Source: VBCG01 sp044226535 (lineage in GTDB: Bacteria > Pseudomonadota > Gammaproteobacteria > Burkholderiales > Casimicrobiaceae). From it: a stretch of 64,000 bases of DNA. Each line of letters starts with the position of its first letter. Position 1 is the stretch's first letter. The notes under the pieces are model-generated. The model did not search any database. It had not been told where the DNA came from and saw only the letters and a list, made by a program, of their open reading frames with translations. The DNA lies in contig JBGAGT010000014.1 of the NCBI GenBank assembly GCA_044226535.1, positions 45,078 to 109,077 on the forward strand, read 5' to 3'. The position numbers were made by a program, and so were the translations under genes. This document shows, piece by piece, positions 29,978 through 37,892 of this stretch.

Positions 29978-31266
29978 ACGCCACCGACAAGCTCTCCGCC
30001 GCCGTCATCGCCGCCTCGTCACGGCGCGACGTCGCGCCCTCCACCACCGAGTCGCGCATGCCGGTGACGCGCGCGCTGTTCGACGAGGTGATGGTGCCCT
30101 GCTTCGCGCCTGCCGAGTTCATCCCCGTGCGCGGCGAGGGCTCGCGCGTGTGGGACCAGCAGGGCCGCATGTACATCGACTTCGCCAGCGGCGTGGCGGT
30201 GTGCTCGCTGGGGCATTGCCACCCGGCGGCGGTGCGCGCGCTGGAGGAGCAGGCGCGGCAGATCTGGCACGTGTCCAACTGGTTCACCAACGAGCCGGCG
30301 CTGCGCCTCGCGCAGCGGCTCGTCGACCACACCTTCGCCGACCGCGCCTTCTTCTGCAACTCGGGCGCCGAGGCCAACGAGGCCGCGTTGAAGCTCGCGC
30401 GCCGCTACGCGCACGACCGCCACGGCGAGAAGCGCGTGCGCGTCATCTCGGCGGTCAACGCCTTCCACGGCCGCACGCTGATGACCGTCACCGCCGGCGG
30501 CCAGCCCAAGTACGCGCAGGGCTTCGGGCCCAATCCCGCGGGCTTCACCCACGTCCCCTACAACGACGTCGCGGCGCTCGAGGAGGTGTTCGCGCGCCAC
30601 GACGACATCTGCGCCGTGCTGCTCGAGCCCATGCAGGGCGAAGGCGGCATGACGCCCGGCACGCCCGCCTACCTGCAGGCGGCGCGGAGGCTCTGCGACG
30701 CGCACGGCGCGCTGCTGATCCTCGACGAGATCCAGAGCGGCATGGGCCGCACCGGCGCGCTCTTCTCGTACATGCAGAAAGGCGTGACGCCGGACATCCT
30801 GACCAGCGCCAAGGGCCTCGGCAGCGGCTTCCCCATCGGCGCGATGATCACCACCGCCGACGTGGCCTCGGTGTTCACGCCCGGCGTGCACGGGACGACC
30901 TTCGGCGGCAACCCGCTCGCCTGCGCGGTGGCCGGCGCGGTGTTCGACGTCATCAACACCACCGAGGTGCTCGACGGCGTCAAGGCGCGCCACGCGCTGT
31001 TCATGGAGGGCCTCAAGGCCATCGACGCGCGCCGCCACGTGTTCCGCAACCTGCGCGGCGAAGGCGTGTGGCTGGGCTGCGAGCTCGACGAGCCGCTGCG
31101 CGGCAAGTCCGCCGCGGTGATGAACGCCTGCGGCGAGGAAGGCCTGCTGGTGCTGATGGCGGGCACCGACGTGGTGCGCCTGTGCCCGTCGCTGGTCATC
31201 TCGCTGGACGAGATCCTCGAGGGCCTGGCGCGCCTCGAGCGCGCATTGAACCGCGTCCTCGGCTGA
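29974..31266 (+). CDS. astC: Class III aminotransferase, succinylornithine/acetylornithine type
   Basis: A 430-residue PLP enzyme. The PLP lysine is in ILTSAKGLGSGFPIGAM; LILDEIQSGMGRTG carries the cofactor-binding Asp; NSGAEANEAALKLAR and AFHGRTLMTVTAG are typical of the ArgD/AstC group. Its position before astA and astB argues for succinylornithine transaminase, the third step of the arginine succinyltransferase pathway, although dual use in arginine synthesis is possible. Starts at GTG 29974 (coupled to ridA); the ATG at 30058 would give 402 residues, closer to the usual length. Confidence 0.87.
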   Translation: MNATDKLSAAVIAASSRRDVAPSTTESRMPVTRALFDEVMVPCFAPAEFIPVRGEGSRVWDQQGRMYIDFASGVAVCSLGHCHPAAVRALEEQARQIWHVSNWFTNEPALRLAQRLVDHTFADRAFFCNSGAEANEAALKLARRYAHDRHGEKRVRVISAVNAFHGRTLMTVTAGGQPKYAQGFGPNPAGFTHVPYNDVAALEEVFARHDDICAVLLEPMQGEGGMTPGTPAYLQAARRLCDAHGALLILDEIQSGMGRTGALFSYMQKGVTPDILTSAKGLGSGFPIGAMITTADVASVFTPGVHGTTFGGNPLACAVAGAVFDVINTTEVLDGVKARHALFMEGLKAIDARRHVFRNLRGEGVWLGCELDEPLRGKSAAVMNACGEEGLLVLMAGTDVVRLCPSLVISLDEILEGLARLERALNRVLG

Positions 31267-31308
31267 CAGTGCCCACGGCCGCCCTCGCGCCGCCGCATCG
31301 CTGACCGG

Positions 31309-32349
31309 ATGTTCGTCGTCCGCCCCATCGCGCGCGACGACCTTCCCGGCGTGCTCGCCCTCACCGAGCGCACCGGCAGCGGCCTCACCAGCCTTCCCGC
31401 CAGCGAGGAGCGCATCGCCTCGCGCATCGCGCGCTCGCTGGCCTCGTTCGCAGGCGAAGCCACGCGCACCGACGAGTGCTACATGTTCGTGCTGGTCGAG
31501 CAGGGCGACGAGCGCGTGGTGGGCATCAGCGCCATCGAGGCCGCGGTCGGGCTCGACGAGCCCTGGTACAACTACTACGTCAACACGCTGGTGCACGCCT
31601 CGCGCACGCTGGGCGTGTACACGGCCGTGCCGACGCTGTTCCTCGCCAACGACCACACCGGCAACACCGAGCTCTGCTCGCTGTTCGTCGACCACGAGCA
31701 CCGCCAGGCGCGCAACGGCCCCTTGATCGCCAAGAGCCGCCTGCTGTTCATCGCCGAGTTCGCCGCGCGCTTCGCGCCCAAGGTCATCGCCGAGCTGCGC
31801 GGCCAGCTCGACGCCGACGGCCGCTCGCCGTTCTGGGAAGGCCTCGGCCGCCACTTCTTCTCGATGGAGTACACCACCGCGGACTACCTCACGGGCATCG
31901 GGCAGAAGGCCTTCGTCGCCGAGCTGATGCCGCGCCATCCCGTGTACGTGAACCTGCTGCCGCAGGCCGCGCGCGATGCCATCGGTGCCGTGCACGACGA
32001 CACCGTGCCGGCGCGCGCCATGCTCGAGCAGGAAGGCTTCCGCTACGAGGGCTATGTGGACATATTCGACGCCGGGCCCACGGTCGAGTGCTTCCGCGAC
32101 AACATCGACGCGGTGCGGCGCTCGCAGCTGCTGGAGGTCGAGGTCGTCGACACCGTCGACGCCGCGCTCGAGGGCGGCCTGGTGCACTGGCTGGTGTGCA
32201 ACCGCCGCTTTCGCGACTGGCGTGCCGTGATCGCCCGCGCCCCGCGCCACGTCGAGCGCTTTCCCCTGGACGAGGCCGCCGCGCTGGCGCTCGGCCTCGG
32301 CGCCGGCGACAGCGTGCGCGCCGTGGCGCTCTCGCCCGGGAACCGATGA
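31309..32349 (+). CDS. astA: Arginine N-succinyltransferase
   Basis: A 346-residue enzyme transferring succinyl from succinyl-CoA to arginine, step one of the AST pathway. Family markers: MFVVRPIARDDLPGVLALTE, TGSGLTSLP, WYNYYVNTLVHASRTLGVY, TELCSLFVDHEHR and WEGLGRHFFSMEY. It lies 42 bases after astC. Its succinyl-CoA substrate is the product or substrate of SucCD elsewhere in the window. Confidence 0.95.
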   Translation: MFVVRPIARDDLPGVLALTERTGSGLTSLPASEERIASRIARSLASFAGEATRTDECYMFVLVEQGDERVVGISAIEAAVGLDEPWYNYYVNTLVHASRTLGVYTAVPTLFLANDHTGNTELCSLFVDHEHRQARNGPLIAKSRLLFIAEFAARFAPKVIAELRGQLDADGRSPFWEGLGRHFFSMEYTTADYLTGIGQKAFVAELMPRHPVYVNLLPQAARDAIGAVHDDTVPARAMLEQEGFRYEGYVDIFDAGPTVECFRDNIDAVRRSQLLEVEVVDTVDAALEGGLVHWLVCNRRFRDWRAVIARAPRHVERFPLDEAAALALGLGAGDSVRAVALSPGNR

Positions 32350-32358
32350 CCCCCCTAC

Positions 32359-32419
32359 CGTCATCCCCGCGAAAGCGGGGACCCACCAATACTGGGTCCC
32401 CGCTTTCGCGGGGATGACG
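32359..32419. repeat. dRS3-like repeat cluster 13 between astA and astB
   Basis: A forward and a reverse type-A unit separated by about eight bases, forming a large inverted pair. The distal GGGGA of the reverse unit lies nine bases before the astB ATG and may serve as its ribosome site. Confidence 0.94.
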
Positions 32420-32423
32420 TGAT

Positions 32424-33818
32424 ATGAGGGAGTTCAACTTCGACGGCCTGCCGGGCCCGACGCACAATTACTCGGGCATGGCGGCGGGCAACCTCGCCTC
32501 GGAGCGCAATGCGCAGCTCGTGTCCGACCCGCGGGCCGCCGCGCTGCAAGGCATCGCCAAGATGCGCGCGCTGCACCGCATGGGCTTCGCGCAAGGCGTG
32601 CTGCCGCCGCACGAGCGGCCGCACGTCCCCAGCTTGCGCGCGCTGGGCTTCGGCGGAAGCGACGCCGAGGTCGTCGCCCGGGCCGCACGCGAGGCGCCCG
32701 CCCTGCTCGCCGCCTGCTCCTCCGCCGCCGCCATGTGGACGGCGAACGCCGCCACCGTCAGCCCCTCGCCCGACACGGCGGACGCTCGCGTGCATTTCAC
32801 GCCCGCCAACCTCGTCTCGCATTTCCACCGCGCGATCGAGGCGGCCACCACCACGCGCATCCTGCGCACGGTGTTCGCCGACCCGGACCGCTTTGTCGTG
32901 CACGATCCGTTGCCCGCGGCACCGCAGTTCGGCGACGAGGGCGCGGCCAACCACACGCGTTTCGCCGCCGGCGCCGGCGCGGGATGCGAGTTCTTCGTCT
33001 ACGGAAAGCAGGCTTTCGGCAGTGCTCCGCCGGGCACCACGCCATCGCGCTACGTGGCGCGACAGACGCGCGAGGCGAGCGAGGCGGTGGCGCGACGCCA
33101 TGGCCTCGACCCCGCTCGCACCGTCTTCGCGCAGCAGGACCCCGCGACCATCGACGCCGGTGTATTCCACAACGACGTGATCGCCGTCGGCAGTGGCACG
33201 CTGTTGTTCTGCCACGCGCGCGCCTTCGTCGACCAGGCCGCCGTGCTGTCTCGACTTCGCGACATCGTCGAGGGCTTCGAGCCCATCGTCGTCGACGACG
33301 CCGACGTGACCGTCGACGAGGCCGTTTCCACCTACCTCTTCAACAGCCAGCTCTTGGCGCGCCCCGACGGCCGCTTCGTCCTGGTGGTGCCGGCCGAGTG
33401 CCGCGAGAACTCGCGCACCGCGCGTTACCTCGACGCGCTGGTCGCCGGCGGCGGCCCGATTGTCGAGCTTTGCAAATTCGACCTGCGCCAGAGCATGCGC
33501 AACGGCGGCGGCCCCGCCTGCCTGCGCCTGCGCGTCGCCCTTTCGCCCGCCGAGGCCGCCGCGCTGGGCGCGCGCGTCCTCGTCGACGACGCGCTGTGCG
33601 ACGCGCTGGAGGCGATCGTCAAGGCGCGCTACCGCGACCGGCTCGCGCCCGCGGACCTCGGCGATCCCGCGCTGCTCGACGAGTCGCGCCGCGCGCTCGA
33701 CGAGTTCTCGTCGCTGCTCGCGCTGGGCAGCCCCTACGAGTTCCAGCTCGACGGCGCACCTCGTCATCCCCGCGCAAGCGGGGACCCACGCGAAGCCGGG
33801 CAACGCCGACGAACGTGA
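32424..33818 (+). CDS. astB: N-succinylarginine dihydrolase
   Basis: A 464-residue enzyme of the amidinotransferase fold that converts succinylarginine to succinylornithine, CO2 and two ammonia, AST step two. REFNFDGLPGPTHNYSGMAA at the start and QDPATIDAGVFHNDVIAVGS (catalytic His) are diagnostic; the catalytic Cys lies in GGGPACLRLRVAL near the end. The family ends near YEFQLDG; here about 20 extra residues are encoded by a repeat unit at 33762-33789. astD and astE are not in the window. Confidence 0.95.
   Translation: MREFNFDGLPGPTHNYSGMAAGNLASERNAQLVSDPRAAALQGIAKMRALHRMGFAQGVLPPHERPHVPSLRALGFGGSDAEVVARAAREAPALLAACSSAAAMWTANAATVSPSPDTADARVHFTPANLVSHFHRAIEAATTTRILRTVFADPDRFVVHDPLPAAPQFGDEGAANHTRFAAGAGAGCEFFVYGKQAFGSAPPGTTPSRYVARQTREASEAVARRHGLDPARTVFAQQDPATIDAGVFHNDVIAVGSGTLLFCHARAFVDQAAVLSRLRDIVEGFEPIVVDDADVTVDEAVSTYLFNSQLLARPDGRFVLVVPAECRENSRTARYLDALVAGGGPIVELCKFDLRQSMRNGGGPACLRLRVALSPAEAAALGARVLVDDALCDALEAIVKARYRDRLAPADLGDPALLDESRRALDEFSSLLALGSPYEFQLDGAPRHPRASGDPREAGQRRRT
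33762..33789. repeat. dRS3-like unit 14 inside the 3' end of astB
   Basis: A single forward type-A unit with loop GCAA. In the astB frame it reads PRHPRASGDP, extending the protein past its family end. Confidence 0.93.
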
Positions 33819-33866
33819 CGTTCACGTAAAGCGTGAAAATTCCGCGCGCCGCTCGTCCGGATGTCT

Positions 33867-33895
33867 TTGACGTCCGCGTGATTGAGGTCTATGCT
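33867..33895 (+). promoter_or_regulatory. Candidate sigma70 promoter of an orphan transcript
   Basis: TTGACG at 33867-33872 and TATGCT at 33890-33895 are separated by 17 bases, the best -35/-10 pair noticed in the window. No gene-sized reading frame follows on this strand; a terminator lies 150 bases on. Confidence 0.5.
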
Positions 33896-33901
33896 CGCAT
33901 C

Positions 33902-34066
33902 ATCGTCATCGAACCCTCCCCCACAACATGACGACGACGGTATCGCCCGCCTGACGCGCGATCATCGCCGAGCCAGCACCGCGTTCTCGCGAAGGGACCC
34001 GGGTTCACGGCCCCGCGAACTACCGGACAGGAAAAATACAAGACGGCCGCGCAAGCGGCCGTTTTT
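33902..34066 (+). ncRNA. Candidate small regulatory RNA with a C-rich 5' loop
   Basis: The predicted start is seven bases after the -10 box. The transcript opens with a hairpin: ATCGTCAT (33902-33909) pairs with ATGACGA (33928-33934), leaving an 18-base loop that contains CCCTCCCCC. Such C-rich loops in other bacterial small RNAs pair with ribosome-binding sites. A second hairpin can form between GTTCTCGCG and CCGCGAAC (about 33982-34020). It ends in a strong terminator. The only frames inside are tiny (an ATG at 33928 gives 8 codons without a ribosome site). No known family was recognised; inferred from layout only. Confidence 0.4.
34043..34066 (+). terminator. Rho-independent terminator (probably bidirectional)
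   Basis: ACGGCCGC, loop GCAA, GCGGCCGT, then a run of five T. On the other strand the same stem is followed after a few bases by TATTTTTC, so it may also end transcripts of the minus-strand exporter gene. Confidence 0.85.
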
Positions 34067-34075
34067 CTTCCGGCC

Positions 34076-35407
34076 TCAGTGCGCCTCGGCCTCCGTCGGC
34101 ATGCTGCGATGGCGCACCACGGGCGAGTAGCGCATGGTGAAGGCCGTCAGCGCCACGCCCAGCGTGGCGACGGCGAGGATGGTCGGGCGCAGGCCGAAGG
34201 CCGTCGCCAGCGCACCGCCGGCCAGGGCGCCCACCGGGGCGGGCGTGACGGTGAGAAAGCGCATCGAGGTGGTCATGCGCCCCAGCAGGCGATCGGGGGT
34301 GATCGCCTGGCGCAGCGACAGGTAGGCGATGCCGAACAGCACGGCCCCGAAGTCGAACAGCAGGAAGGCCGCGCCGAACGCGGCCGTGGCCCAGGTGCCC
34401 GCGCGGATCCAGGCGTAGGACTGCCAGCCCAGCGCCGTGAGCATGAGCCCGCCGACGATGGCGCGGCCCACGCCGAAGCGCGTGGCCAGCCGCTCGGCGA
34501 GCGCCGCGGCGATCATGCAGCCCGCGCCGCCGAACATGAACGCGAGCCCCAGCGCCCCGGCGGAAAGCCCGACCTCGCGCGTGGCGTAGAGGATCAGCAC
34601 CGCGACCATCATGTTGTGCAGGAACTGCCAGCCCGCGGCGAGCACCGCCAGCGAGCGCAGCGTGGGATTGCGCCACACGAGCTTCAGGCCCTCGGCGATC
34701 TCGCGCGACACGCGCATGCCCTGCGAAGGCCGCGGCAGGTCGCGGCGCGCACGCACGCCCTTGAGCATCCACGCCGAGCCGAGGAAGGACAGTGCGTCGA
34801 GCGCGATGGCGAAGGGCGCCGTGAGGGTATGCACCAGCGCCCCCGCGATGCCGGGCCCGACAAGTGCCGCGCTCGTTTCGCCCAGCGCGATCTTGGCGTT
34901 GGCCTCGACCAGCCGGCGGCGCCCCGCGAGCTGCGCCAGCAGCACCTGGTAGGCCGAGCCGCCGATCACGTTCTGCACGCCGCAGATGAAGCCGACCACG
35001 AAGAGGTGGGTGATGGTCAGCACGCCCATCCACGCGGCGACGGGAATGGACAAGAGCGCGATCCCGCGGCCCGCGCCGCAGGCGATCACCACCGGGAGCT
35101 TGCGCACGCGGTCGAGCAGCACGCCCGCATGCAGCGACACCAGCGCGAAGGGCAGCGTCTCCAGCGCCACCAGCACGCCCATCTGGAAGGGCGTGGCGGC
35201 GAGCACCAGCGCGGCGGTCAGCGGCAGCGCGAGGTTGGTGACCTGGCCGCCGAAGGCGGTGATGGTCGACGAGGCGAAGATGCGGCGGAAGTCACGCGAG
35301 CGCCAGAGGCCGCGCGGCCGAGGCCGCAGGCCGCGCAGGAAGCGCGCGATGGCGCGATCCGCCCCGCCGGCGGGAACCGCGGCCGTGGCGGCGGGAGGCG
35401 GCGTCAC
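34076..35407 (-). CDS. MFS exporter, EntS/MdfA-like (MFS_3 family)
   Basis: A 443-residue transporter with about twelve helices after a 40-residue Arg/Pro-rich lead. WRSRDFRRIFASSTITAFGG and LPLTAALVLAATPFQMGVLV are typical of the EntS-like group, as are VEANAKIALGETSAALVGPG and ITPDRLLGRMTTSMRFLTV. Members export siderophores or drugs. The GTG at 35407 overlaps the stop of the upstream binding-protein gene by four bases (GTGA), so the two are coupled. Confidence 0.87.
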   Translation of the reverse strand: MTPPPAATAAVPAGGADRAIARFLRGLRPRPRGLWRSRDFRRIFASSTITAFGGQVTNLALPLTAALVLAATPFQMGVLVALETLPFALVSLHAGVLLDRVRKLPVVIACGAGRGIALLSIPVAAWMGVLTITHLFVVGFICGVQNVIGGSAYQVLLAQLAGRRRLVEANAKIALGETSAALVGPGIAGALVHTLTAPFAIALDALSFLGSAWMLKGVRARRDLPRPSQGMRVSREIAEGLKLVWRNPTLRSLAVLAAGWQFLHNMMVAVLILYATREVGLSAGALGLAFMFGGAGCMIAAALAERLATRFGVGRAIVGGLMLTALGWQSYAWIRAGTWATAAFGAAFLLFDFGAVLFGIAYLSLRQAITPDRLLGRMTTSMRFLTVTPAPVGALAGGALATAFGLRPTILAVATLGVALTAFTMRYSPVVRHRSMPTEAEAH

Positions 35408-37278
35408 TTGCCCTTCTTCAGCCGGTCGAGGTCGATGTCGTAGAACAGCCAGGCGTGCTCGTTCAGCACGTTCTTCTTGTAGCCCAGCATCCAGGGGCGC
35501 AGCACGGTGTTCTCGTAGCGGTACACGTTGAGGTCGACCGGCGTGTAGGCCATCATGATCTTCGCCATGGTCACGTAGAGCTTGTCGCGCTCGGGCCCCG
35601 GGCGCATGGCGCGCGAGGCGGCGTAGGCCCGGTCGTAGTCGGCGTTGCGGAAGCGCGCGATGTTGGACTGGCCGGCGTTGGGACCGTAGAGGAGCTGCAC
35701 GAAGGCGTCGCCGTCCCCGCTGTTGTTGAACCATCCGACGGCCCACATCTGCAGCTGCCCGCCGTCACGCGCCATCTTGAGGAGCTCGGGCCACTTCTGC
35801 TTGACGAAGTCGATGCGGATGCCGATGGCGTTCATGCTCTTCTTCCACAGCTCGTCCTGGTCGCGGTCGCGCGCGGTGGGCGTCGAGCCCATCATCAGCT
35901 TCAGGGGCTTGCCGTCGGGAAGCTCGCGGTAACCGTCGCCGTCGCGGTCCTTGTAGCCGAAGCGGTCGAGCAGCGCGCGCGCCATCCCCGGGTCGAAGCC
36001 CGGGTTGACGTCGAGCCCCGCGATGTAGCCCAGGTTGTCGGGCGGCACGAACTGCGTCGCCGGCCGTGCCTGGTTGTTCCACAGCACCTTGACGAGGTCG
36101 TGGGTGTCGAAGCCCATCACGATCGCGCGGCGGAGCGCGATGCGGTCGGGGGTGTAGCCGCCGACCACCGGGTCCTCCATGTTGAAATACGTGTACGAAA
36201 TGGAGTTCTGCACCGCCGATTGCAGCGTCACGCCTTCCTTCGTGTAGCCGGCCAGGAGCTTGCCGTCCGGCGAGAGCACGCGCGTCACGAGGTCGGCAGG
36301 CACGTTGGCGTACTCGAGGTTGCCCGAGTCGAAGGCGAGCAACAGCGGGTTCGATTCCTCGATGATCGAGATGTCGATCGTGCCGACCTGCGGCAGCCGC
36401 TTGCCCTTCATCGAGGCGGCCAGCGCGCGCGTGGCGGCGTCGGCGCCGGCGGGCGCCTCGGGGAAGTACGCCTCGCGATAGCCCGGGTTGGCCTCGAGCA
36501 CGATCTTCTGCCCCCGCCGCCATTCCTTCAGCCGGTAGGGTCCCGTGCCCACGGGGTTGGCCATCGCGCGCCCCGTTTCCTTGTCGCCGTAGGCCTCGAC
36601 CACCTCGCGCGCCACCGCGCCCAGCGCGATCTGGATGAGGTAGTTCATCAGCGTGTAGTCGGGCTGCACGAGCTTCAACTGCAGCGTGTAGCGGTCGAGA
36701 GCGCGCATGCCCTCGATCGGCTGGTCGTAGTCGAACCTGCCGTCCTTCTTCGCCTTCGCCACCGCCTCTTCGAGGCCGACGAGCTTGCCGGCGAGGTAGT
36801 AGGCGTTGGGCGAGCGCACGCGCGGGTCGACGACGCGCATCCACGAGTACACGTAGTCCTGCGCGACGAGCTCGCGGCGCTTGCCCTTGAACGCGGGGTC
36901 GTCGGCGAACCAGATCCCCTTCTTGAGGCGGATGGTCCAGGTCAGGCCATCGGGCGTGATGTCGGGCAGCGCCTCGGCCGTCGCAGGCACCATGCGGTAG
37001 GGCCGCGCGAGGTAGTCCGGCACGTACAGCGGGTCGAAGATGGCGCGCATCACGTGCGCCGAGTACAGGTCCGAGATCGCGGCGGGGTCGAAACCCGTCT
37101 CGGCCACCGGGAAGGCGACGCGCAATACCTTGGCAGGGTCGGCCCAGGCGGGCGCCGCGGCCCGCGCGGGCGCTGCGGCCTGCGCAGTGGCCGCCGGCGC
37201 GGCGGCACGCGACGCCGGCGCGACCATCGCAGCCAGCACCACGAGCGCGGCCACCGCCGCGCGGCGGAAGGCCCTCAT
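35404..37278 (-). CDS. Extracellular solute-binding protein family 5 (oligopeptide/nickel type)
   Basis: A 624-residue periplasmic receptor with signal peptide (ALVVLAAMVAPASRAAA) and an Ala-rich linker. The family 5 fold shows in VLRVAFPVAETGFDPAAISD, PDGLTWTIRLKKGIWFADDP, VGTGPYRLKEWRRGQKIVLE and IALRRAIVMGFDTHDLVKVL. Unlike classic DppA or OppA loci, no ABC permease or ATPase genes follow; instead an MFS exporter is coupled downstream. An in-frame GTG at 37290 is an alternative start. Confidence 0.9.
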   Translation of the reverse strand: MRAFRRAAVAALVVLAAMVAPASRAAAPAATAQAAAPARAAAPAWADPAKVLRVAFPVAETGFDPAAISDLYSAHVMRAIFDPLYVPDYLARPYRMVPATAEALPDITPDGLTWTIRLKKGIWFADDPAFKGKRRELVAQDYVYSWMRVVDPRVRSPNAYYLAGKLVGLEEAVAKAKKDGRFDYDQPIEGMRALDRYTLQLKLVQPDYTLMNYLIQIALGAVAREVVEAYGDKETGRAMANPVGTGPYRLKEWRRGQKIVLEANPGYREAYFPEAPAGADAATRALAASMKGKRLPQVGTIDISIIEESNPLLLAFDSGNLEYANVPADLVTRVLSPDGKLLAGYTKEGVTLQSAVQNSISYTYFNMEDPVVGGYTPDRIALRRAIVMGFDTHDLVKVLWNNQARPATQFVPPDNLGYIAGLDVNPGFDPGMARALLDRFGYKDRDGDGYRELPDGKPLKLMMGSTPTARDRDQDELWKKSMNAIGIRIDFVKQKWPELLKMARDGGQLQMWAVGWFNNSGDGDAFVQLLYGPNAGQSNIARFRNADYDRAYAASRAMRPGPERDKLYVTMAKIMMAYTPVDLNVYRYENTVLRPWMLGYKKNVLNEHAWLFYDIDLDRLKKGK

Positions 37279-37291
37279 CCCGCCACCCACG

Positions 37292-37771
37292 CTACAGCGC
37301 CTTCTCGATGTCCGGTGCGATCGACTCGGGCGTGTCGTTGGGCGCGTAGCGCGCCAGTACCTTGCCCTGGCGGTCGACCAGGAATTTCGTGAAGTTCCAC
37401 TTGATCGCCTCGCTGCCCAGGATGCCGGGCTTCTCGGCCTTGAGGAACTTGTACAGCGGAGACGCCGCGCCGCCGTTGACCTCGACCTTGGCGAACATCG
37501 GGAAGGTCACGCCGAAGGTGGTCTCGCAGAAGGTGGCGATCTCCTGCTCGGTGCCGGGCTCCTGCGCGCCGAACTGGTTGCAGGGGAAGCCCAGCACCTC
37601 GAAGCCGCGCGGATGGAACTTTTCCTGCAGCGCCTCGAGGCCCTTGTACTGGGGCGTGAAGCCGCAGGCGCTGGCGACGTTGACGATCAGCAGCACCTCG
37701 CCCTTGTAGCGGTCGAGCTTGACGGGCTTTCCGCCGATGTCGTCGACGGTGTAGTCGTGGACGCTGGCCAT
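37292..37771 (-). CDS. Glutathione peroxidase
   Basis: A 159-residue thiol peroxidase reducing hydroperoxides. The catalytic Cys is in VNVASACGFTPQYKGLEAL (residue 36), the Gln in FPCNQFGAQEPGT and the Trp/Asn in IKWNFTKFLVDRQGKVLARY. It is the Cys form. It lies 13 bases before the family 5 binding-protein gene. Confidence 0.95.
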   Translation of the reverse strand: MASVHDYTVDDIGGKPVKLDRYKGEVLLIVNVASACGFTPQYKGLEALQEKFHPRGFEVLGFPCNQFGAQEPGTEQEIATFCETTFGVTFPMFAKVEVNGGAASPLYKFLKAEKPGILGSEAIKWNFTKFLVDRQGKVLARYAPNDTPESIAPDIEKAL

Positions 37772-37809
37772 GTTGGCCTCGTAGCGATGGGAGGGGCGTT
37801 ATGTTACCC

Positions 37810-37880
37810 CGTCATCCCCTCGTCATCCCCGCGAAAGCGGGGACCCACCCAACTGTCATCCCCGCGAAAGCGGGGACCCA
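37810..37880. repeat. dRS3-like repeat cluster 15 (rightmost)
   Basis: A half unit and two forward type-A units between the oxoprolinase stop and glutathione peroxidase. No further unit was seen between here and base 64000. Confidence 0.94.
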
Positions 37881-37892
37881 CCGGCACCCGCG

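Noticed and set aside
33928..33954. An 8-codon frame (ATG at 33928) as the product of the orphan transcript
   Set aside because: No ribosome site precedes it; the ATG is buried in the 5' hairpin stem. The non-coding reading is simpler.
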